From: Gemmatimonadales bacterium
GTDB lineage: Bacteria; Gemmatimonadota; Gemmatimonadetes; Gemmatimonadales; GWC2-71-9
Assembly: GCA_013694695.1 (NCBI GenBank)
Contig: JACDBX010000097.1
Span: 1 to 38,978 of the forward strand
DNA length: 38,978 nucleotides
Direction of reading: 5' to 3'
A program made the position numbers and the translations under genes. This document shows, piece after piece, positions 23,598 through 32,984 of this stretch. Every line of letters begins with the position of its first letter. Position 1 is the stretch's first letter. The notes under the pieces are model-generated. The model was not told the DNA's origin. It made no database searches and worked only from the letters and a program-made list of their open reading frames with translations.

Positions 23598-24030
23598 GCT
23601 TGCTGATCGCCTCCGCGCCGATCAGGTGATCGCGCGGAAGGAATCGAACAGGGACCGGACCGTGTTGCTCGGGACGGTCCTTGCTGCATTGAAGAATCGC
23701 GAGATCGAGTTGTCGCGTCCACTTGTCGATGACGACATCGTGGAGATTCTCCGTCGGCAGATCAAGCAGCGGCACGACTCGATCGAGCAGTACACGGCGG
23801 GCAACCGCCCCGACCTGGCCGACTCGGAATCCGCGGAGCTGGCAGTGTTGCGGACTTACCTGCGGCCCGAAGTCGATCCCTCGGAGATCCGGGCCGCGGC
23901 CCAGCGCGCGGTGGCCGATGGACAGACCAGCCTTGGTGGGGTGATGGGCGTGCTCATGGCGCAGTTCAAGGGGAAGGCTGACGGCCGCACCATCAACGAG
24001 ATCGCCCGCGAGGCGCTGCAGCAGGGATGA
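23590..24030 (+). CDS. yqeY: GatB/YqeY domain-containing protein
   Basis: Stand-alone YqeY domain, 146 aa, related to the C-terminal tRNA-binding tail of GatB (Asp/Glu-tRNA amidotransferase); its own cellular role is not settled. Visible family features are the [21 protein letters not shown] start, [38 protein letters not shown], and the closing [33 protein letters not shown] 23590 overlaps rpsU by 8 nt, and its stop overlaps mutS2 as ATGA. In many bacteria the gene sits between rpsU and dnaG, as here. Confidence 0.93.
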   Translation: MPELADRLRADQVIARKESNRDRTVLLGTVLAALKNREIELSRPLVDDDIVEILRRQIKQRHDSIEQYTAGNRPDLADSESAELAVLRTYLRPEVDPSEIRAAAQRAVADGQTSLGGVMGVLMAQFKGKADGRTINEIAREALQQG

Positions 24031-26468
24031 GCGCCACTCCCCTCTCCCGACACGGGGTGTCGTCCTCCAGCGAGGGCGACACCCCGTCGACATTGCACCC
24101 CGTCCCGTCAGAGGGCGCGCTGCAGTCGATCGAGTTCGATGCGGTCCTTGAACTCGTGGCCGATCACGCTGCCGGCGCCCTCGGTGCGTCGGCGATCCGC
24201 GCGCGCCGGCCGGGCACCGACGTGTCGTGGATTCGATCCGAGCTCGCCGACGTTGGAGAAGTGCTCGCGGTACTGCGGCGCGGCGACCTCGTCGTGGTCT
24301 CTCCTGTTCCCGACATTCGTACCGCGCTCGGTCGCCTCCGCCTCGATGGTGCGGTGCTCGAACTCTCCGAGCTTGTCACCGTGCGGCTGACCCTCCTCGC
24401 CACCCGGACGATGCTGCGGGAGATGGACCGACTTGCCGAGGTGTGTCCACGGCTGGCGGCACGCCGCGCGGCGCCGATCGATCGCGCCCTCGAACGCGCG
24501 CTCGAGCAGTCGGTCAGCGAGGACGGTGAACTGCTCGACAGCGCCAGCCCGGCACTCGCGGCGGCACGTCGGGAGGTTCATGCTTCCCGGGAGCGCCTGC
24601 TGCGGCGGCTCGAGGGCATGTTGCGCGAGATGGACGCGACCGCGCTTCCGTCGGGGGCGACCGTCACGATGCGCGGCGGACGGTACGTGATACCGGTGCG
24701 GCGTGATGCGCGCCAACGCCCCGACGGCATCATCCACGACGAGTCGGGCAGTGCCGGTACGCTGTTCATCGAGCCGACTGCGGCGATTGCGCTCGGCAAT
24801 GCCATGCGCGCGGCCGTGCTCGACGAGGAACGGGAAACGTTGAAGGTGCTGCGGGAACTCACTGAACTGCTCCGTCCGGCGCGCCCCGCGATCGCAGCGC
24901 TGCACACGATGGCAGTGGACGTCGACGTGATCAGTGCCCGCGCCGCGTGGGCGCTCGCGAGCGCAGGCGAGGTGCCGGTGGTGCACGACGTTGGTGGGCC
25001 GATCGCGCTCCGCGATGCGCGGCATCCGTTGCTGCTCGCCCGCGAGATCCGTGTCGTCCCATTCGACCTCGAGCTGGAGCCCGGCGAGCGCACCCTCCTC
25101 ATCTCGGGGCCCAACACCGGCGGCAAGACGGTGCTCCTCAAGGGCACGGCGCTCATGATCGCCCTGGCGCAGGCGGGCATCGTGCCGCCGGTGGGCGCCG
25201 GTACGGAGCTGCCCGTGGTGCACCACATGTTCGTCGACATCGGGGATCACCAGTCCCTTGCCGACGACCTGTCGACATTTGCCGCGCACGTCGGCGAGCT
25301 CCGGCGCATCCTCGACCACGCCGACGCGTCGACCCTGGTGGTGCTTGATGAAATCGGGTCCGGCACCGACCCGGCGGAGGGTGGTGCGCTGGCGATGGCC
25401 GTCCTCGAGACGCTCACGCGACGGGGCGTCCTCACCCTGGCCACGACGCACCTTGGAGCGCTCAAGACGTTGGCATCGCGAACACCGGGGGTGGTGAACG
25501 GCTCGCTTCAGTTTGACGCGGCGACCCTCTCCCCGACGTATCGGTTCACCAAGGGGATTCCGGGCCGGTCGTACGGCATCGCGATCGCCCGGCGTCTTGG
25601 CATCGACCCCGAGGTGGTGGCTGCCGCAGAGGCGCTCGTCCCGGAAGCCGAACGCGATCTCGACCAGTTGATTGCATCGGTGGAGGCGCGCGAGCAGTCG
25701 CTTCACAAGCTCGAGGCGACGCTCCAGGAGCGCACCATCGACATCGAGACGCGCGAGGCGGTCGCCGTAAGCCGTGAGTCGATTCATGACGAGCGCGACG
25801 CCGCCCTGCGCACTCGAGAGAAGGAGGCCGAGCGCGAGCGTGCCCGGCAGGCCAAGGCCTACCTGCTGGAGGCCCGCAAGCGCGTCGAGGCCGCGCTTTC
25901 GCTGGCACGTGGCGCTGTGGATGAGGCGGCAGGGAAGGAGGCCCGGCGCCTCGTCGAGGAGGGAGTTCGGGAGGAATCACTTCGCGCCGACGAGAACGTG
26001 GTGGAGCGTGGCGGCGATCGTTCGGCGATCAATGTCGGGGATCGGGTGCGGATGGGAACCGGCAGTACCGGCGACGTGGTCGAGATCCGCGGTGACGGGC
26101 GGGCCGTGGTCCTGGTCGGCGCAATGCGATTGGTGGTGCAAGCCGCCTCACTCACGCCGATCGCAGCCCGCGAGCGGCGCGCCGCCGCCGAGGCTCCGAT
26201 GCTTGGTGACGCCGCCGAGCGGGACGCGGTGCATGAGCTCGACCTGCGTGGCATGCGCGCCGACGAAGCCGAGTCCATGGTGCTCGGTGCGGTGGACGCC
26301 GCTGTGCTCTCGGAGCAGCCGACCTTGCGAATCATTCATGGAATGGGCACGGGCGTGCTGCGAGACGTGGTGCGCAGGCTCATGCAGTCGGACAAGCGGG
26401 TGGCGTCGTTCGATTTCGCGCCGCGGCAGCAGGGTGGCACGGGCGTCACCGTCGTGGTGCTGCGCTGA
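24027..26468 (+). CDS. mutS2: Endonuclease MutS2
   Basis: MutS-like ATPase with an Smr nuclease that restrains recombination and, in B. subtilis, rescues collided ribosomes. 813 aa: N-terminal core and clamp helices, P-loop GPNTGGKTVLLKG (about 361-373), Walker B VVLDEIGSGTDP, ATTHLGALKTLA, GIPGRSYGIAIARRLGI, then a long coiled coil rich in Arg/Glu (about 550-660) and the Smr domain (about 734-813: HELDLRGMRADEAE, IIHGMGTGVLRDVV). As in other MutS2 proteins, the mismatch-recognition domain I is absent. The stop overlaps the dnaG ATG by one base (TGATG). Confidence 0.96.
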   Translation: MSATPLSRHGVSSSSEGDTPSTLHPVPSEGALQSIEFDAVLELVADHAAGALGASAIRARRPGTDVSWIRSELADVGEVLAVLRRGDLVVVSPVPDIRTALGRLRLDGAVLELSELVTVRLTLLATRTMLREMDRLAEVCPRLAARRAAPIDRALERALEQSVSEDGELLDSASPALAAARREVHASRERLLRRLEGMLREMDATALPSGATVTMRGGRYVIPVRRDARQRPDGIIHDESGSAGTLFIEPTAAIALGNAMRAAVLDEERETLKVLRELTELLRPARPAIAALHTMAVDVDVISARAAWALASAGEVPVVHDVGGPIALRDARHPLLLAREIRVVPFDLELEPGERTLLISGPNTGGKTVLLKGTALMIALAQAGIVPPVGAGTELPVVHHMFVDIGDHQSLADDLSTFAAHVGELRRILDHADASTLVVLDEIGSGTDPAEGGALAMAVLETLTRRGVLTLATTHLGALKTLASRTPGVVNGSLQFDAATLSPTYRFTKGIPGRSYGIAIARRLGIDPEVVAAAEALVPEAERDLDQLIASVEAREQSLHKLEATLQERTIDIETREAVAVSRESIHDERDAALRTREKEAERERARQAKAYLLEARKRVEAALSLARGAVDEAAGKEARRLVEEGVREESLRADENVVERGGDRSAINVGDRVRMGTGSTGDVVEIRGDGRAVVLVGAMRLVVQAASLTPIAARERRAAAEAPMLGDAAERDAVHELDLRGMRADEAESMVLGAVDAAVLSEQPTLRIIHGMGTGVLRDVVRRLMQSDKRVASFDFAPRQQGGTGVTVVVLR

Positions 26469-28282
26469 TGGGACGGATTCCCGACGAGCTCGTGGAGCAG
26501 GTGCGTGACACTGCCGACCTTCTCGAGATCGTGCAGGAAAGCGTGCAGCTCAAGCGCCAGGGAAGTGACTATCGCGGTCCGTGCCCGTTCCACGGCGGCA
26601 CCAACCGCAACTTTGCCGTCATCCCGAAGAAGAACCTCTATTACTGCTTTGTCTGTCATGCTGCGGGCGACGTGTTCACGTGGTACCGGGAACGATTCGG
26701 CCTCGATTATCCATCGGCAGTGCGCGAGGTTGCCCGGCGATGTGGCATCGTGATCCCCGAGGCGGTCGAGCGCGCGGGGCCGGACCCCCGCGAACCGCTG
26801 TATCAGGCGTGTGACGCCGCGCAGGGCTGGTACGCCACCCAGCTTCGCGATCTCGCCGAGGCCGAACCCACCCGGCGCTACCTCCTCGAACGGGAGTTGT
26901 CGCTCGACGCGGCGGCAGAACTCGGGCTCGGCTACGCACCGCGCGGGACGCAATTTGTCGAGGCGATGACTCAGCTCGGCATCGACGAGGCCGTGTTGGT
27001 CGAAGCCGCGCTGCTCAGTCGTCGCGAGGATGGGACGGTGTACCCACGGTTTCGGGGTCGGCTCCTCTTCCCGATCCACGACCTGCGTGGGCGCGTCGTC
27101 GGGTTCGGCGGACGCATCATCGGAGCGGGTGAGCCGAAGTACCTCAACTCGCCAGAGTCGCCGATCTTCCACAAGGGTGAGCAGCTCTACCACCTGCACC
27201 TTGCTCGCAACGCCATCAGGAAGGAAGGGTACGCGATCCTCGTCGAGGGATACTTCGACGTGCAGCGCCTCGCGCTGGCCGGCATCGAACATGTCGTGGC
27301 ACCGCTCGGTACCGCGACCACCGAGTCGCAGGCGATTCTGCTCAAGCGGTATGCCGCCGAGGTGGTGGTGATGTATGACTCCGATGCGGCCGGGCTCAAG
27401 GCGACCTTTCGCGCGGCCGACATCCTCGTGTCACACGGTGTACGGGTGCGCGTGGCGACGATGCCCGCTGGCGAGGATCCCGACACGCTGGCGAGGCGCG
27501 GCGGCGCGGCGGCCATCAGGGCGATCGTCGCCGATGCCGAGGATGTGCTCGAACGCAAGCTGCACATGCTTGAGGTGAAAGGATGGTTTGGCGACGTGCG
27601 GCGCGCGCGCGAGGCGCTTGATCGCGTCCTCCCGACACTGCGGGCCGCGTCGGACCCGGTGATGAAGGAGCTCTACATCTCCCGCGTCGCCGACCGACTC
27701 GGCATTCCCCGGGACACCGTGGCCGCCGAGGCGACAGCACCAATCCGGCCCGTGCCGTCACTCGTTCACCACGCCCCATCGCGACCCACCCGTCGAGCGG
27801 CCGGCAGTTCAGGCGACGCGGCCCCGACCCGGGTTGCCACCGCGGAGGTCGAGCGCTTCCTCCTCCGGCTCTTCCTCAACCATCCCGGATGGCTTGATCG
27901 CGCCCGCGACGAGCTCGCCCCGGACCTGTTCGTGGTGCGCAGCCACCGGATGCTGTACGCCGCGCTGCTCGCAACTCCTCCGGGATCGACGCCGCCGGTC
28001 ATGCCGCCCGAGCTGCACCCGCGACTCCAGGAGCTGTCCGAACGGATCGGCGGGCCTGGCCCGTTCGAACCGGAGTTCGACATCGATCGCTCGTATGTCG
28101 GTTCATTGAGCGCGCTGGAGGAACGGTCCGACTTCGAGAGCATCGCGGCGGATCCCGATCCGGCCAGTCGGGTGCGACGTCGCCAGGCGCTGAGCCGCGA
28201 GGGAAGTGCCCGCTTCTCCATGTATCTTAGGAATCGTTCCCGACCCGAGACCGACCGGGTTCCGCCGCCTGAGGAGGACTAG
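26468..28282 (+). CDS. dnaG: DNA primase DnaG
   Basis: Makes RNA primers for replication. 604 aa. CHC2 zinc finger with Cys39, His42, Cys60 and Cys63 (CPFHGGTNRNFAVIPKKNLY, YCFVCHAAGDVF), then the catalytic core (AAELGLGYAPRG, GRIIGAGEPKYLNSPESP, FHKGEQLYHL). TOPRIM has VEGYFDVQRLALAG (about 259) and the VVMYDSDAAG metal motif. The C-terminal half is low-complexity linker and a helical region that should bind the DnaB helicase. ATG 26468 overlaps the mutS2 stop. Sequence and length are as expected for DnaG. Confidence 0.97.
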   Translation: MGRIPDELVEQVRDTADLLEIVQESVQLKRQGSDYRGPCPFHGGTNRNFAVIPKKNLYYCFVCHAAGDVFTWYRERFGLDYPSAVREVARRCGIVIPEAVERAGPDPREPLYQACDAAQGWYATQLRDLAEAEPTRRYLLERELSLDAAAELGLGYAPRGTQFVEAMTQLGIDEAVLVEAALLSRREDGTVYPRFRGRLLFPIHDLRGRVVGFGGRIIGAGEPKYLNSPESPIFHKGEQLYHLHLARNAIRKEGYAILVEGYFDVQRLALAGIEHVVAPLGTATTESQAILLKRYAAEVVVMYDSDAAGLKATFRAADILVSHGVRVRVATMPAGEDPDTLARRGGAAAIRAIVADAEDVLERKLHMLEVKGWFGDVRRAREALDRVLPTLRAASDPVMKELYISRVADRLGIPRDTVAAEATAPIRPVPSLVHHAPSRPTRRAAGSSGDAAPTRVATAEVERFLLRLFLNHPGWLDRARDELAPDLFVVRSHRMLYAALLATPPGSTPPVMPPELHPRLQELSERIGGPGPFEPEFDIDRSYVGSLSALEERSDFESIAADPDPASRVRRRQALSREGSARFSMYLRNRSRPETDRVPPPEED

Positions 28283-28288
28283 CCGCTG

Positions 28289-29005
28289 ATGCATCCTGAC
28301 CTTCCGAAGTTGCTTGACGTGCAGGCCCGTGATCGCCACCTGGCGGAGCTGACAGCCCAGATGCGGGAGATCGATACCGAAGTGGCGGGACTGGACGCGG
28401 CGCTCGACAGGGTCCGCGCCGATATCGCGTCGACCACCCGCCTGTCCGACGAAGCGGCGCGTCGCCGTGACGAGCTCGAGACGAAGATCGAGGCCGGTCG
28501 GCAGCATCAGGACCGCCGGCGTGAGCGGCTCGAGTTCGTGCGGAATCCGCGGGAGGCAGCCACGCTCATGGGGGACATCGAGGTGGCACGCGGCATCCTG
28601 GCCCAGGAGGAATCGGACTGGGTACGGATTTCCGAGGAGGCGACGGACCGCACCACTGCCGTCCGCAGCACGACCGAACGACTCGCTGCCATGGAGCAGG
28701 ACCAGGCGGAGGGTCGCGAAGGCCTCGCCTCTCGCTCGGCGGTGCTCAAGAGTGAGCTCGACACCGAGCGAGCGGAGCGTGAGCATCTGGCCAGCCAGGT
28801 CGACCGTACCCTCCGGCTGCGCTACGACCGGCTTCGGGGGTCCCGCAAGACCGAGGTGCTCGTCCCGGCCATGAAGGCGACATGCACGGCTTGTCATACA
28901 TCGATCCCCAGCTCGCGCGTCGGCCGACTCGAAGCCGAGGGTATGCTGCTCGACGGCTGCGAGATGTGCGGGGCAATCATCTACTTCGTCGAGGTTCCTG
29001 CCTGA
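28289..29005 (+). CDS. Coiled-coil protein with C-terminal C4 zinc ribbon (COG1579/zf-RING_7 type)
   Basis: 238 aa: a long Arg/Glu-rich coiled coil (about 10-180) followed by a four-cysteine zinc ribbon, Cys199/Cys202 (CTACHTS) and Cys224/Cys227 (CEMCGAI). This is the usual layout of the COG1579 family, thought to bind nucleic acid, but with no firmly assigned enzymatic role. ATG 28289 has GAGGAGGA about 10 nt upstream, overlapping the end of dnaG. It precedes recJ by 2 nt, so a role close to replication or repair is suggested only by position. Confidence 0.85.
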   Translation: MHPDLPKLLDVQARDRHLAELTAQMREIDTEVAGLDAALDRVRADIASTTRLSDEAARRRDELETKIEAGRQHQDRRRERLEFVRNPREAATLMGDIEVARGILAQEESDWVRISEEATDRTTAVRSTTERLAAMEQDQAEGREGLASRSAVLKSELDTERAEREHLASQVDRTLRLRYDRLRGSRKTEVLVPAMKATCTACHTSIPSSRVGRLEAEGMLLDGCEMCGAIIYFVEVPA

Positions 29006-29007
29006 TC

Positions 29008-30705
29008 ATGGGTGCGCGCTGGCGGGTCGTTCCGGCGCCGGACGCAGCCGCGTGCCATGCCATGGCCGCGGAACTCTCCCTTCCGCTGGCCCTCGCGGGT
29101 CTGCTGGTGCAGCGCGGCTTCGACGCTGCCGCTGCCCGCATCTTCCTCCGTCCACCACTCGATGGCCTGTCGACCCCGCACGCGCTCGCTGGCATGGCCG
29201 ACGCGGTGACCGAGGTGGTGAGTGCCGTGTCGAGGCGAATCCCGATCCTCGTCCACGGTGATTACGACGTGGATGGGCAATGCGCCGCGGCGCTGCTCAC
29301 CCGTGCGCTGCGCATCGCCGGTGCCGATGTGCATGCATTCGTTCCGCACCGTGTTGAAGACGGCTACGATTTCGGTTCCGCCGGACTCGCGGAGGCAGCG
29401 AGGATCGGTGCCGGACTGATCATCACCTGCGACTGCGGGATTACCGCCGTCGAGGCGGTGGCACAGGCCCGTTCCCTGGGCATTCGCGTAGTCGTCACCG
29501 ATCACCACCTCCCCGGTGCAGTGCTCCCCGACGCCGATGCCGTGGTTGATCCGCAACGCGCCGACGACACATCCGGCCTCAATGATTTGTGCGGGACCGG
29601 GATCGTATTCAAGCTGGTGCAGGCGCTGGTGGAACCGCTTGGACTCCCCGCCGGCCTGCCGTTCCACTTCCTCGACCTCGTCGCCATGGCGACTGTTGCC
29701 GACGTCGTCCCGCTGCGCGGCGAGAACCGCATACTCGTGAAGCACGGCCTGCGCGTCCTTGCGAGTTCCCGCTGGGCGGGGCTCCGGGCGTTGGTCGCAG
29801 CGACCGGTCTCGGGGGCGCCGCACTCAGGGCCGGGCAAGTGGGCTACATCCTGGCGCCCCGACTCAACGCGGTGGGCCGCATCGCCGATGCGAAGGATGG
29901 ACTCCGACTTCTCCTCACGGACGACGACGCCGAGGCGGGGGCGCTCGCGGTGCGACTCGAGGCGCTCAATCGGGAGCGACAGGCGCTGGATCAGCGGATC
30001 CTCGAGCAGGCTCTGGAACAGGTCGCGACGCACTATGCTGATCCGCGGCAGCATCCCGCGATCGTGCTCGCCAGTGAGGGATGGCATCCCGGTGTGATCG
30101 GCATCGTCGCGTCACGCGTCGTGGAACGGTACGGTCGTCCGACATTCCTGATCGCGCTCGACGGTGAAACCGGCAAGGGAAGTGGGCGCAGCATCACGGC
30201 GTTTGACCTGCATGGTGCACTGCAGCGCTGCGGCGACCTGCTCCTGCGATTCGGGGGCCACCGGATGGCCGCCGGGCTCACCATCGCCCGCGAGGAAGTG
30301 GCAGCGTTCCGGGATCGCCTCAACGAGGTGGCCGCGTGCGAACTGACCCCCGACGACCTCGGCCCAACGCAGAAGGTTGACCTCGAACTTCTGCTGAGTG
30401 AGGTGACGCCGGAACTCGAGGTGCTGCTCCGCCACCTCGAGCCGTGCGGCATGGGCAACCCGGCGCCGGTTTTCGGGGTGCGGGGCGTGCACCTGCAGGA
30501 TCCCCGGGTGGTCGGGACCAACCACCTGAAGGGGACACTCCAGGGAGGCAGCGCGACGATCGATGCGATCGCGTTCGGTTGTGGCGACCAGGTCAGCATC
30601 CTGCACCGCGGACGCATTGATGCGGCCTTCCGCCTCGAGGTGAACGAGTACCGCGGACGGGTGACGCTCCAGGCGAAGATCTGTGCGTTGACGGAGCCGA
30701 CCTGA
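29008..30705 (+). CDS. recJ: Single-stranded-DNA-specific exonuclease RecJ
   Basis: 5'-to-3' ssDNA exonuclease of the DHH family, acting in recombination and base-excision repair. 565 aa: DYDVDG (85-90), CDCG (141-144), DHH (165-167, VVVTDHHLPG), the DVVPLRGENR motif, then DHHA1 with GGHRMAAG (about 416-423) and a C-terminal OB-like domain. I chose ATG 29008 (MGARWRVVP), 2 nt after the previous stop; an earlier in-frame ATG at 28882 lies inside the zinc-ribbon gene and encodes its shadow. The stop overlaps the CTG proposed for rsmD as CTGA. Confidence 0.95.
   Translation: MGARWRVVPAPDAAACHAMAAELSLPLALAGLLVQRGFDAAAARIFLRPPLDGLSTPHALAGMADAVTEVVSAVSRRIPILVHGDYDVDGQCAAALLTRALRIAGADVHAFVPHRVEDGYDFGSAGLAEAARIGAGLIITCDCGITAVEAVAQARSLGIRVVVTDHHLPGAVLPDADAVVDPQRADDTSGLNDLCGTGIVFKLVQALVEPLGLPAGLPFHFLDLVAMATVADVVPLRGENRILVKHGLRVLASSRWAGLRALVAATGLGGAALRAGQVGYILAPRLNAVGRIADAKDGLRLLLTDDDAEAGALAVRLEALNRERQALDQRILEQALEQVATHYADPRQHPAIVLASEGWHPGVIGIVASRVVERYGRPTFLIALDGETGKGSGRSITAFDLHGALQRCGDLLLRFGGHRMAAGLTIAREEVAAFRDRLNEVAACELTPDDLGPTQKVDLELLLSEVTPELEVLLRHLEPCGMGNPAPVFGVRGVHLQDPRVVGTNHLKGTLQGGSATIDAIAFGCGDQVSILHRGRIDAAFRLEVNEYRGRVTLQAKICALTEPT
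30693..30696 (+). promoter_or_regulatory. Shine-Dalgarno sequence of rsmD (decides a CTG start)
   Basis: GGAG lies inside the last codons of recJ, 5 nt before CTG 30702. The alternative GTG 30714 is 17 nt away, too far for this site, and has no other Shine-Dalgarno sequence. Together with the N-terminal match to the family, it supports a CTG start. Confidence 0.5.
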
Positions 30706-31220
30706 CGCGGATCGTGAGCGGTGCCTGGCGTGGGCGGCGGCTGGCGGTGCCGTCGGACCCGGGCGTCCGGCCCACCACCGAGCGCGTGCGCGAAGCGTGG
30801 CTCGCGATCCTCGGTCCCGAGCTGCCGGGGGCCCGCGTCCTCGACCTCTGCGCCGGAAGCGGTGCGCTGGGACTCGAGGCTTTGTCCCGCGGCGCATCCC
30901 ACGCCACGTTCATCGATTCGAGCGCGCGGGCGATCGACACCATCCGCCGCAACATCAACGCGCTCGGCGTTGGCGACCGGACCGTTGCCCGGCGCACCGA
31001 TGTGCTGCGATTCGCCAACACGCTGGGCCGGGGCGACTTCGACCTGGCCCTTGCCGATCCGCCGTTCGCCACCGACCTCGCCGAACGTCTCGCAGCCCGC
31101 TTTCGCGCCGCTCCGTTTGCCGCCGTGTTTGCGGTCGAGCACTCGCCGAACCGCGTGATCGACGGCGACGAGACCAGGCGCTGGGGCGACATCGCCGTCA
31201 CCTTCCTCAGGGCGCCATGA
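30702..31220 (+). CDS. rsmD: 16S rRNA (guanine-966-N2) methyltransferase RsmD (apparent CTG start)
   Basis: Methylates G966 of 16S rRNA. Counted from CTG 30702, 172 aa: TRIVSGAWRGRRL (2-14), the standard RsmD N-terminus; RPTTERVREAWLAIL (23-37); SAM motif DLCAGSGALGLEALSRGA (48-65); and the N6/N2-methylase catalytic motif DPPF (119-122). The CTG overlaps the recJ stop as CTGA and has GGAG 5 nt upstream. The first standard codon, GTG 30714, would remove TRI from the conserved start. I therefore favour CTG, but GTG cannot be excluded. The stop overlaps coaD as ATGA. Confidence 0.92.
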   Translation: MTRIVSGAWRGRRLAVPSDPGVRPTTERVREAWLAILGPELPGARVLDLCAGSGALGLEALSRGASHATFIDSSARAIDTIRRNINALGVGDRTVARRTDVLRFANTLGRGDFDLALADPPFATDLAERLAARFRAAPFAAVFAVEHSPNRVIDGDETRRWGDIAVTFLRAP

Positions 31221-31699
31221 ACCGCATCGCGATCTATCCGGGATCATTCGATCCCCCGACCCGGGGCCACGAGGACCTGATCCGCCGTGCGCTCGGGATG
31301 TTCGACCAGCTCATCGTGGCCGTCGCGATCAATCCGAACAAGGAGCCGCTCTTCTCCGTGGACGAGCGGCTCGCGATGCTCCGGACGGCGTTCGACGGCA
31401 ATCCGAGAATCGAATTCGCGTCGTTCTCGGGACTGCTGGCGGATTTCGCCCGCGCCCGACAGAGCACGATCGTGCTTCGCGGCCTCCGCGCCGTCAGCGA
31501 CTTCGAGTACGAGTTCCAGATGGCAATGATGAACCGGCGGTTGCATGGCGAACTCGAGACCGTGTTCCTCGTACCTGCCGTCGACCTGACCTATCTCTCG
31601 TCATCGCTGATCCGCGAGGCGGCGCGTTTCGGGGCCAATGTCGACGGGCTGGTGCACCCTGCCGTGGCCGACGCGCTTCGCCGCAAGTTTCCGCAGTGA
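31217..31699 (+). CDS. coaD: Phosphopantetheine adenylyltransferase
   Basis: Penultimate enzyme of coenzyme A synthesis: ATP + 4'-phosphopantetheine gives dephospho-CoA. 160 aa, the usual length. GSFDPPTRGH (9-18) holds the HxGH-type nucleotidyltransferase motif; INPNKEPLFS, LRGLRAVSDFEYEFQMAMMN and YLSSSLIREAA (usually ISSTxVRE) follow. ATG 31217 overlaps rsmD as ATGA, and the pair rsmD-coaD is widespread. The long upstream part of this frame is out-of-frame rsmD. Confidence 0.96.
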   Translation: MNRIAIYPGSFDPPTRGHEDLIRRALGMFDQLIVAVAINPNKEPLFSVDERLAMLRTAFDGNPRIEFASFSGLLADFARARQSTIVLRGLRAVSDFEYEFQMAMMNRRLHGELETVFLVPAVDLTYLSSSLIREAARFGANVDGLVHPAVADALRRKFPQ

Positions 31700-32652
31700 C
31701 CTTCCGGGACGTCATCAGGGAGCGAGCCGCCGGCCTGCGTGCCCGGATCGTGATGCCCGAGGGTCTTGACCCCAGGGTGCAGCGCGCCGCCGAGATCCTC
31801 GATCGACTCGGTATTGCGGCGCCGATTGTCGTCAACACCGAGACGGTCGATCCGGGCTCCGACAGCAGGGTCGCGGCGGTCGCGCTGCATCTTCGGAATC
31901 GCCGACCAGATGCCGTGCGCGACGGCCTCCACGCCCTCGACCTGGCCGGCGACCCGATCCGATTCGCGGCGTCGCTGGTGGCGCTCGATGAGGCCGACGG
32001 CTGCGTGGCCGGCGCCGTCGCGACCACCGCCGACGTGTTGAAGGCGGCACTCTGGGCCATCGGCCCGCGAGCGCCTGGCGGGGCGGTGTCTTCCGCGATG
32101 TATCTGGGGATGCCTGATGGCAGCACCTTCACCTTCACCGACATCGCGGTGGTGCCGCGGCCCTCACCCGCGGCGCTGGCCGACGCCGGAGCGGCAGCCG
32201 CCCGCGATCGCGCGCGCCTGGTGGGAGACACCCCGGTTGTGGCATTCCTTTCGTTCGCCACCCACGATAGCGCCACGGGGCAGGATGTTGACCACGTGCG
32301 CGAGGCGGTCGCCCGCTTCCGGGAGATCGCGCCGGACGTCTGTTGCGACGGACCGCTGCAGGTTGACGCCGCGATCATCCCGGCCGTTGCCGCCCGCAAG
32401 TGTCCCGGCTCCCCGGTGGCCGGTGGCGCCAACATCCTGGTCTTCCCGACCCTCGATGCCGGCAACATCGGCTACAAGCTGGTACAGCGCCTCGGAGGGG
32501 CCAGCGCCGCCGGCCCGCTCCTGCAGGGGCTGGCCCGTCCGCTTTCCGACCTGTCGCGAGGCGCCACTCCGGATGATATTGTGGATGTCGCAGCCATGGT
32601 CGCGCTGCAGGGCGCTGTCGAGCCACCCGAACTCCAGGAGTTGCACGGATGA
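31696..32652 (+). CDS. pta: Phosphate acetyltransferase (Pta domain only)
   Basis: Interconverts acetyl-CoA and acetyl phosphate. The 318-aa protein is the short form (E. coli Pta has extra N-terminal domains and about 714 aa). Motifs are RIVMPEGLDPRVQRAAEI, DGCVAGAVATTADVLKAAL, FTDIAVVPRPS, the C-terminal DGPLQVDAA, and CPGSPVAGGANILVFP followed by DAGNIGYKLVQRLGGA. It is distinguished from phosphate butyryltransferase by these. GTG 31696 overlaps coaD (GTGA). No acetate kinase gene is adjacent. The pairing of coaD (CoA supply) and pta (CoA use) may be fortuitous. Confidence 0.93.
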   Translation: MTFRDVIRERAAGLRARIVMPEGLDPRVQRAAEILDRLGIAAPIVVNTETVDPGSDSRVAAVALHLRNRRPDAVRDGLHALDLAGDPIRFAASLVALDEADGCVAGAVATTADVLKAALWAIGPRAPGGAVSSAMYLGMPDGSTFTFTDIAVVPRPSPAALADAGAAAARDRARLVGDTPVVAFLSFATHDSATGQDVDHVREAVARFREIAPDVCCDGPLQVDAAIIPAVAARKCPGSPVAGGANILVFPTLDAGNIGYKLVQRLGGASAAGPLLQGLARPLSDLSRGATPDDIVDVAAMVALQGAVEPPELQELHG

Positions 32653-32984
32653 CCTTTGAATCGAGCCGCGATCCCAGCGGCGTGACGATCCTGACGGTGG
32701 AAGGACAGCTCATCGTGGCCAATCGGCAGGAGCTCAAGCAGCTCGTGGGCGACGCCCTTGATCAGGGTGATCGCAAGTTCGTCCTCGATTTCGACAAGAC
32801 AGCGTACATCGACTCGTCCGGGCTCGGCGCGCTCGTCTCCATCAACAAGAAGGTTCGGGAGGCCGGGGGCGAGCTGCGCCTGTCCGGCCTCAACGAGGAC
32901 CTGAGTTCCCTGTTCGAGCTCACCAAGCTCGACACGCTGTTCGTCATCGCCGACTCCGCGACCGAGGCCCTCGCGGGATTCTAG
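32649..32984 (+). CDS. STAS-domain anti-anti-sigma factor (RsbV/SpoIIAA-like)
   Basis: 111 aa; a single STAS domain. In known systems the unphosphorylated form binds the RsbW kinase and frees a sigma factor. The phosphorylation loop DSSGLGALVSI (55-65) keeps the target Ser56. Other conserved parts are TVEGQLIVANRQELKQ and GELRLSGLNEDLSSLFELTKL. ATG 32649 overlaps the pta stop as ATGA. The next gene is a kinase-like ATPase, making an RsbV/W pair. No sigma factor lies near it. Confidence 0.9.
   Translation: MTFESSRDPSGVTILTVEGQLIVANRQELKQLVGDALDQGDRKFVLDFDKTAYIDSSGLGALVSINKKVREAGGELRLSGLNEDLSSLFELTKLDTLFVIADSATEALAGF

Noticed and set aside
24108-25787. 559-aa minus-strand frame opposite mutS2
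   Set aside because: Shadow of the mutS2 gene; no motif.
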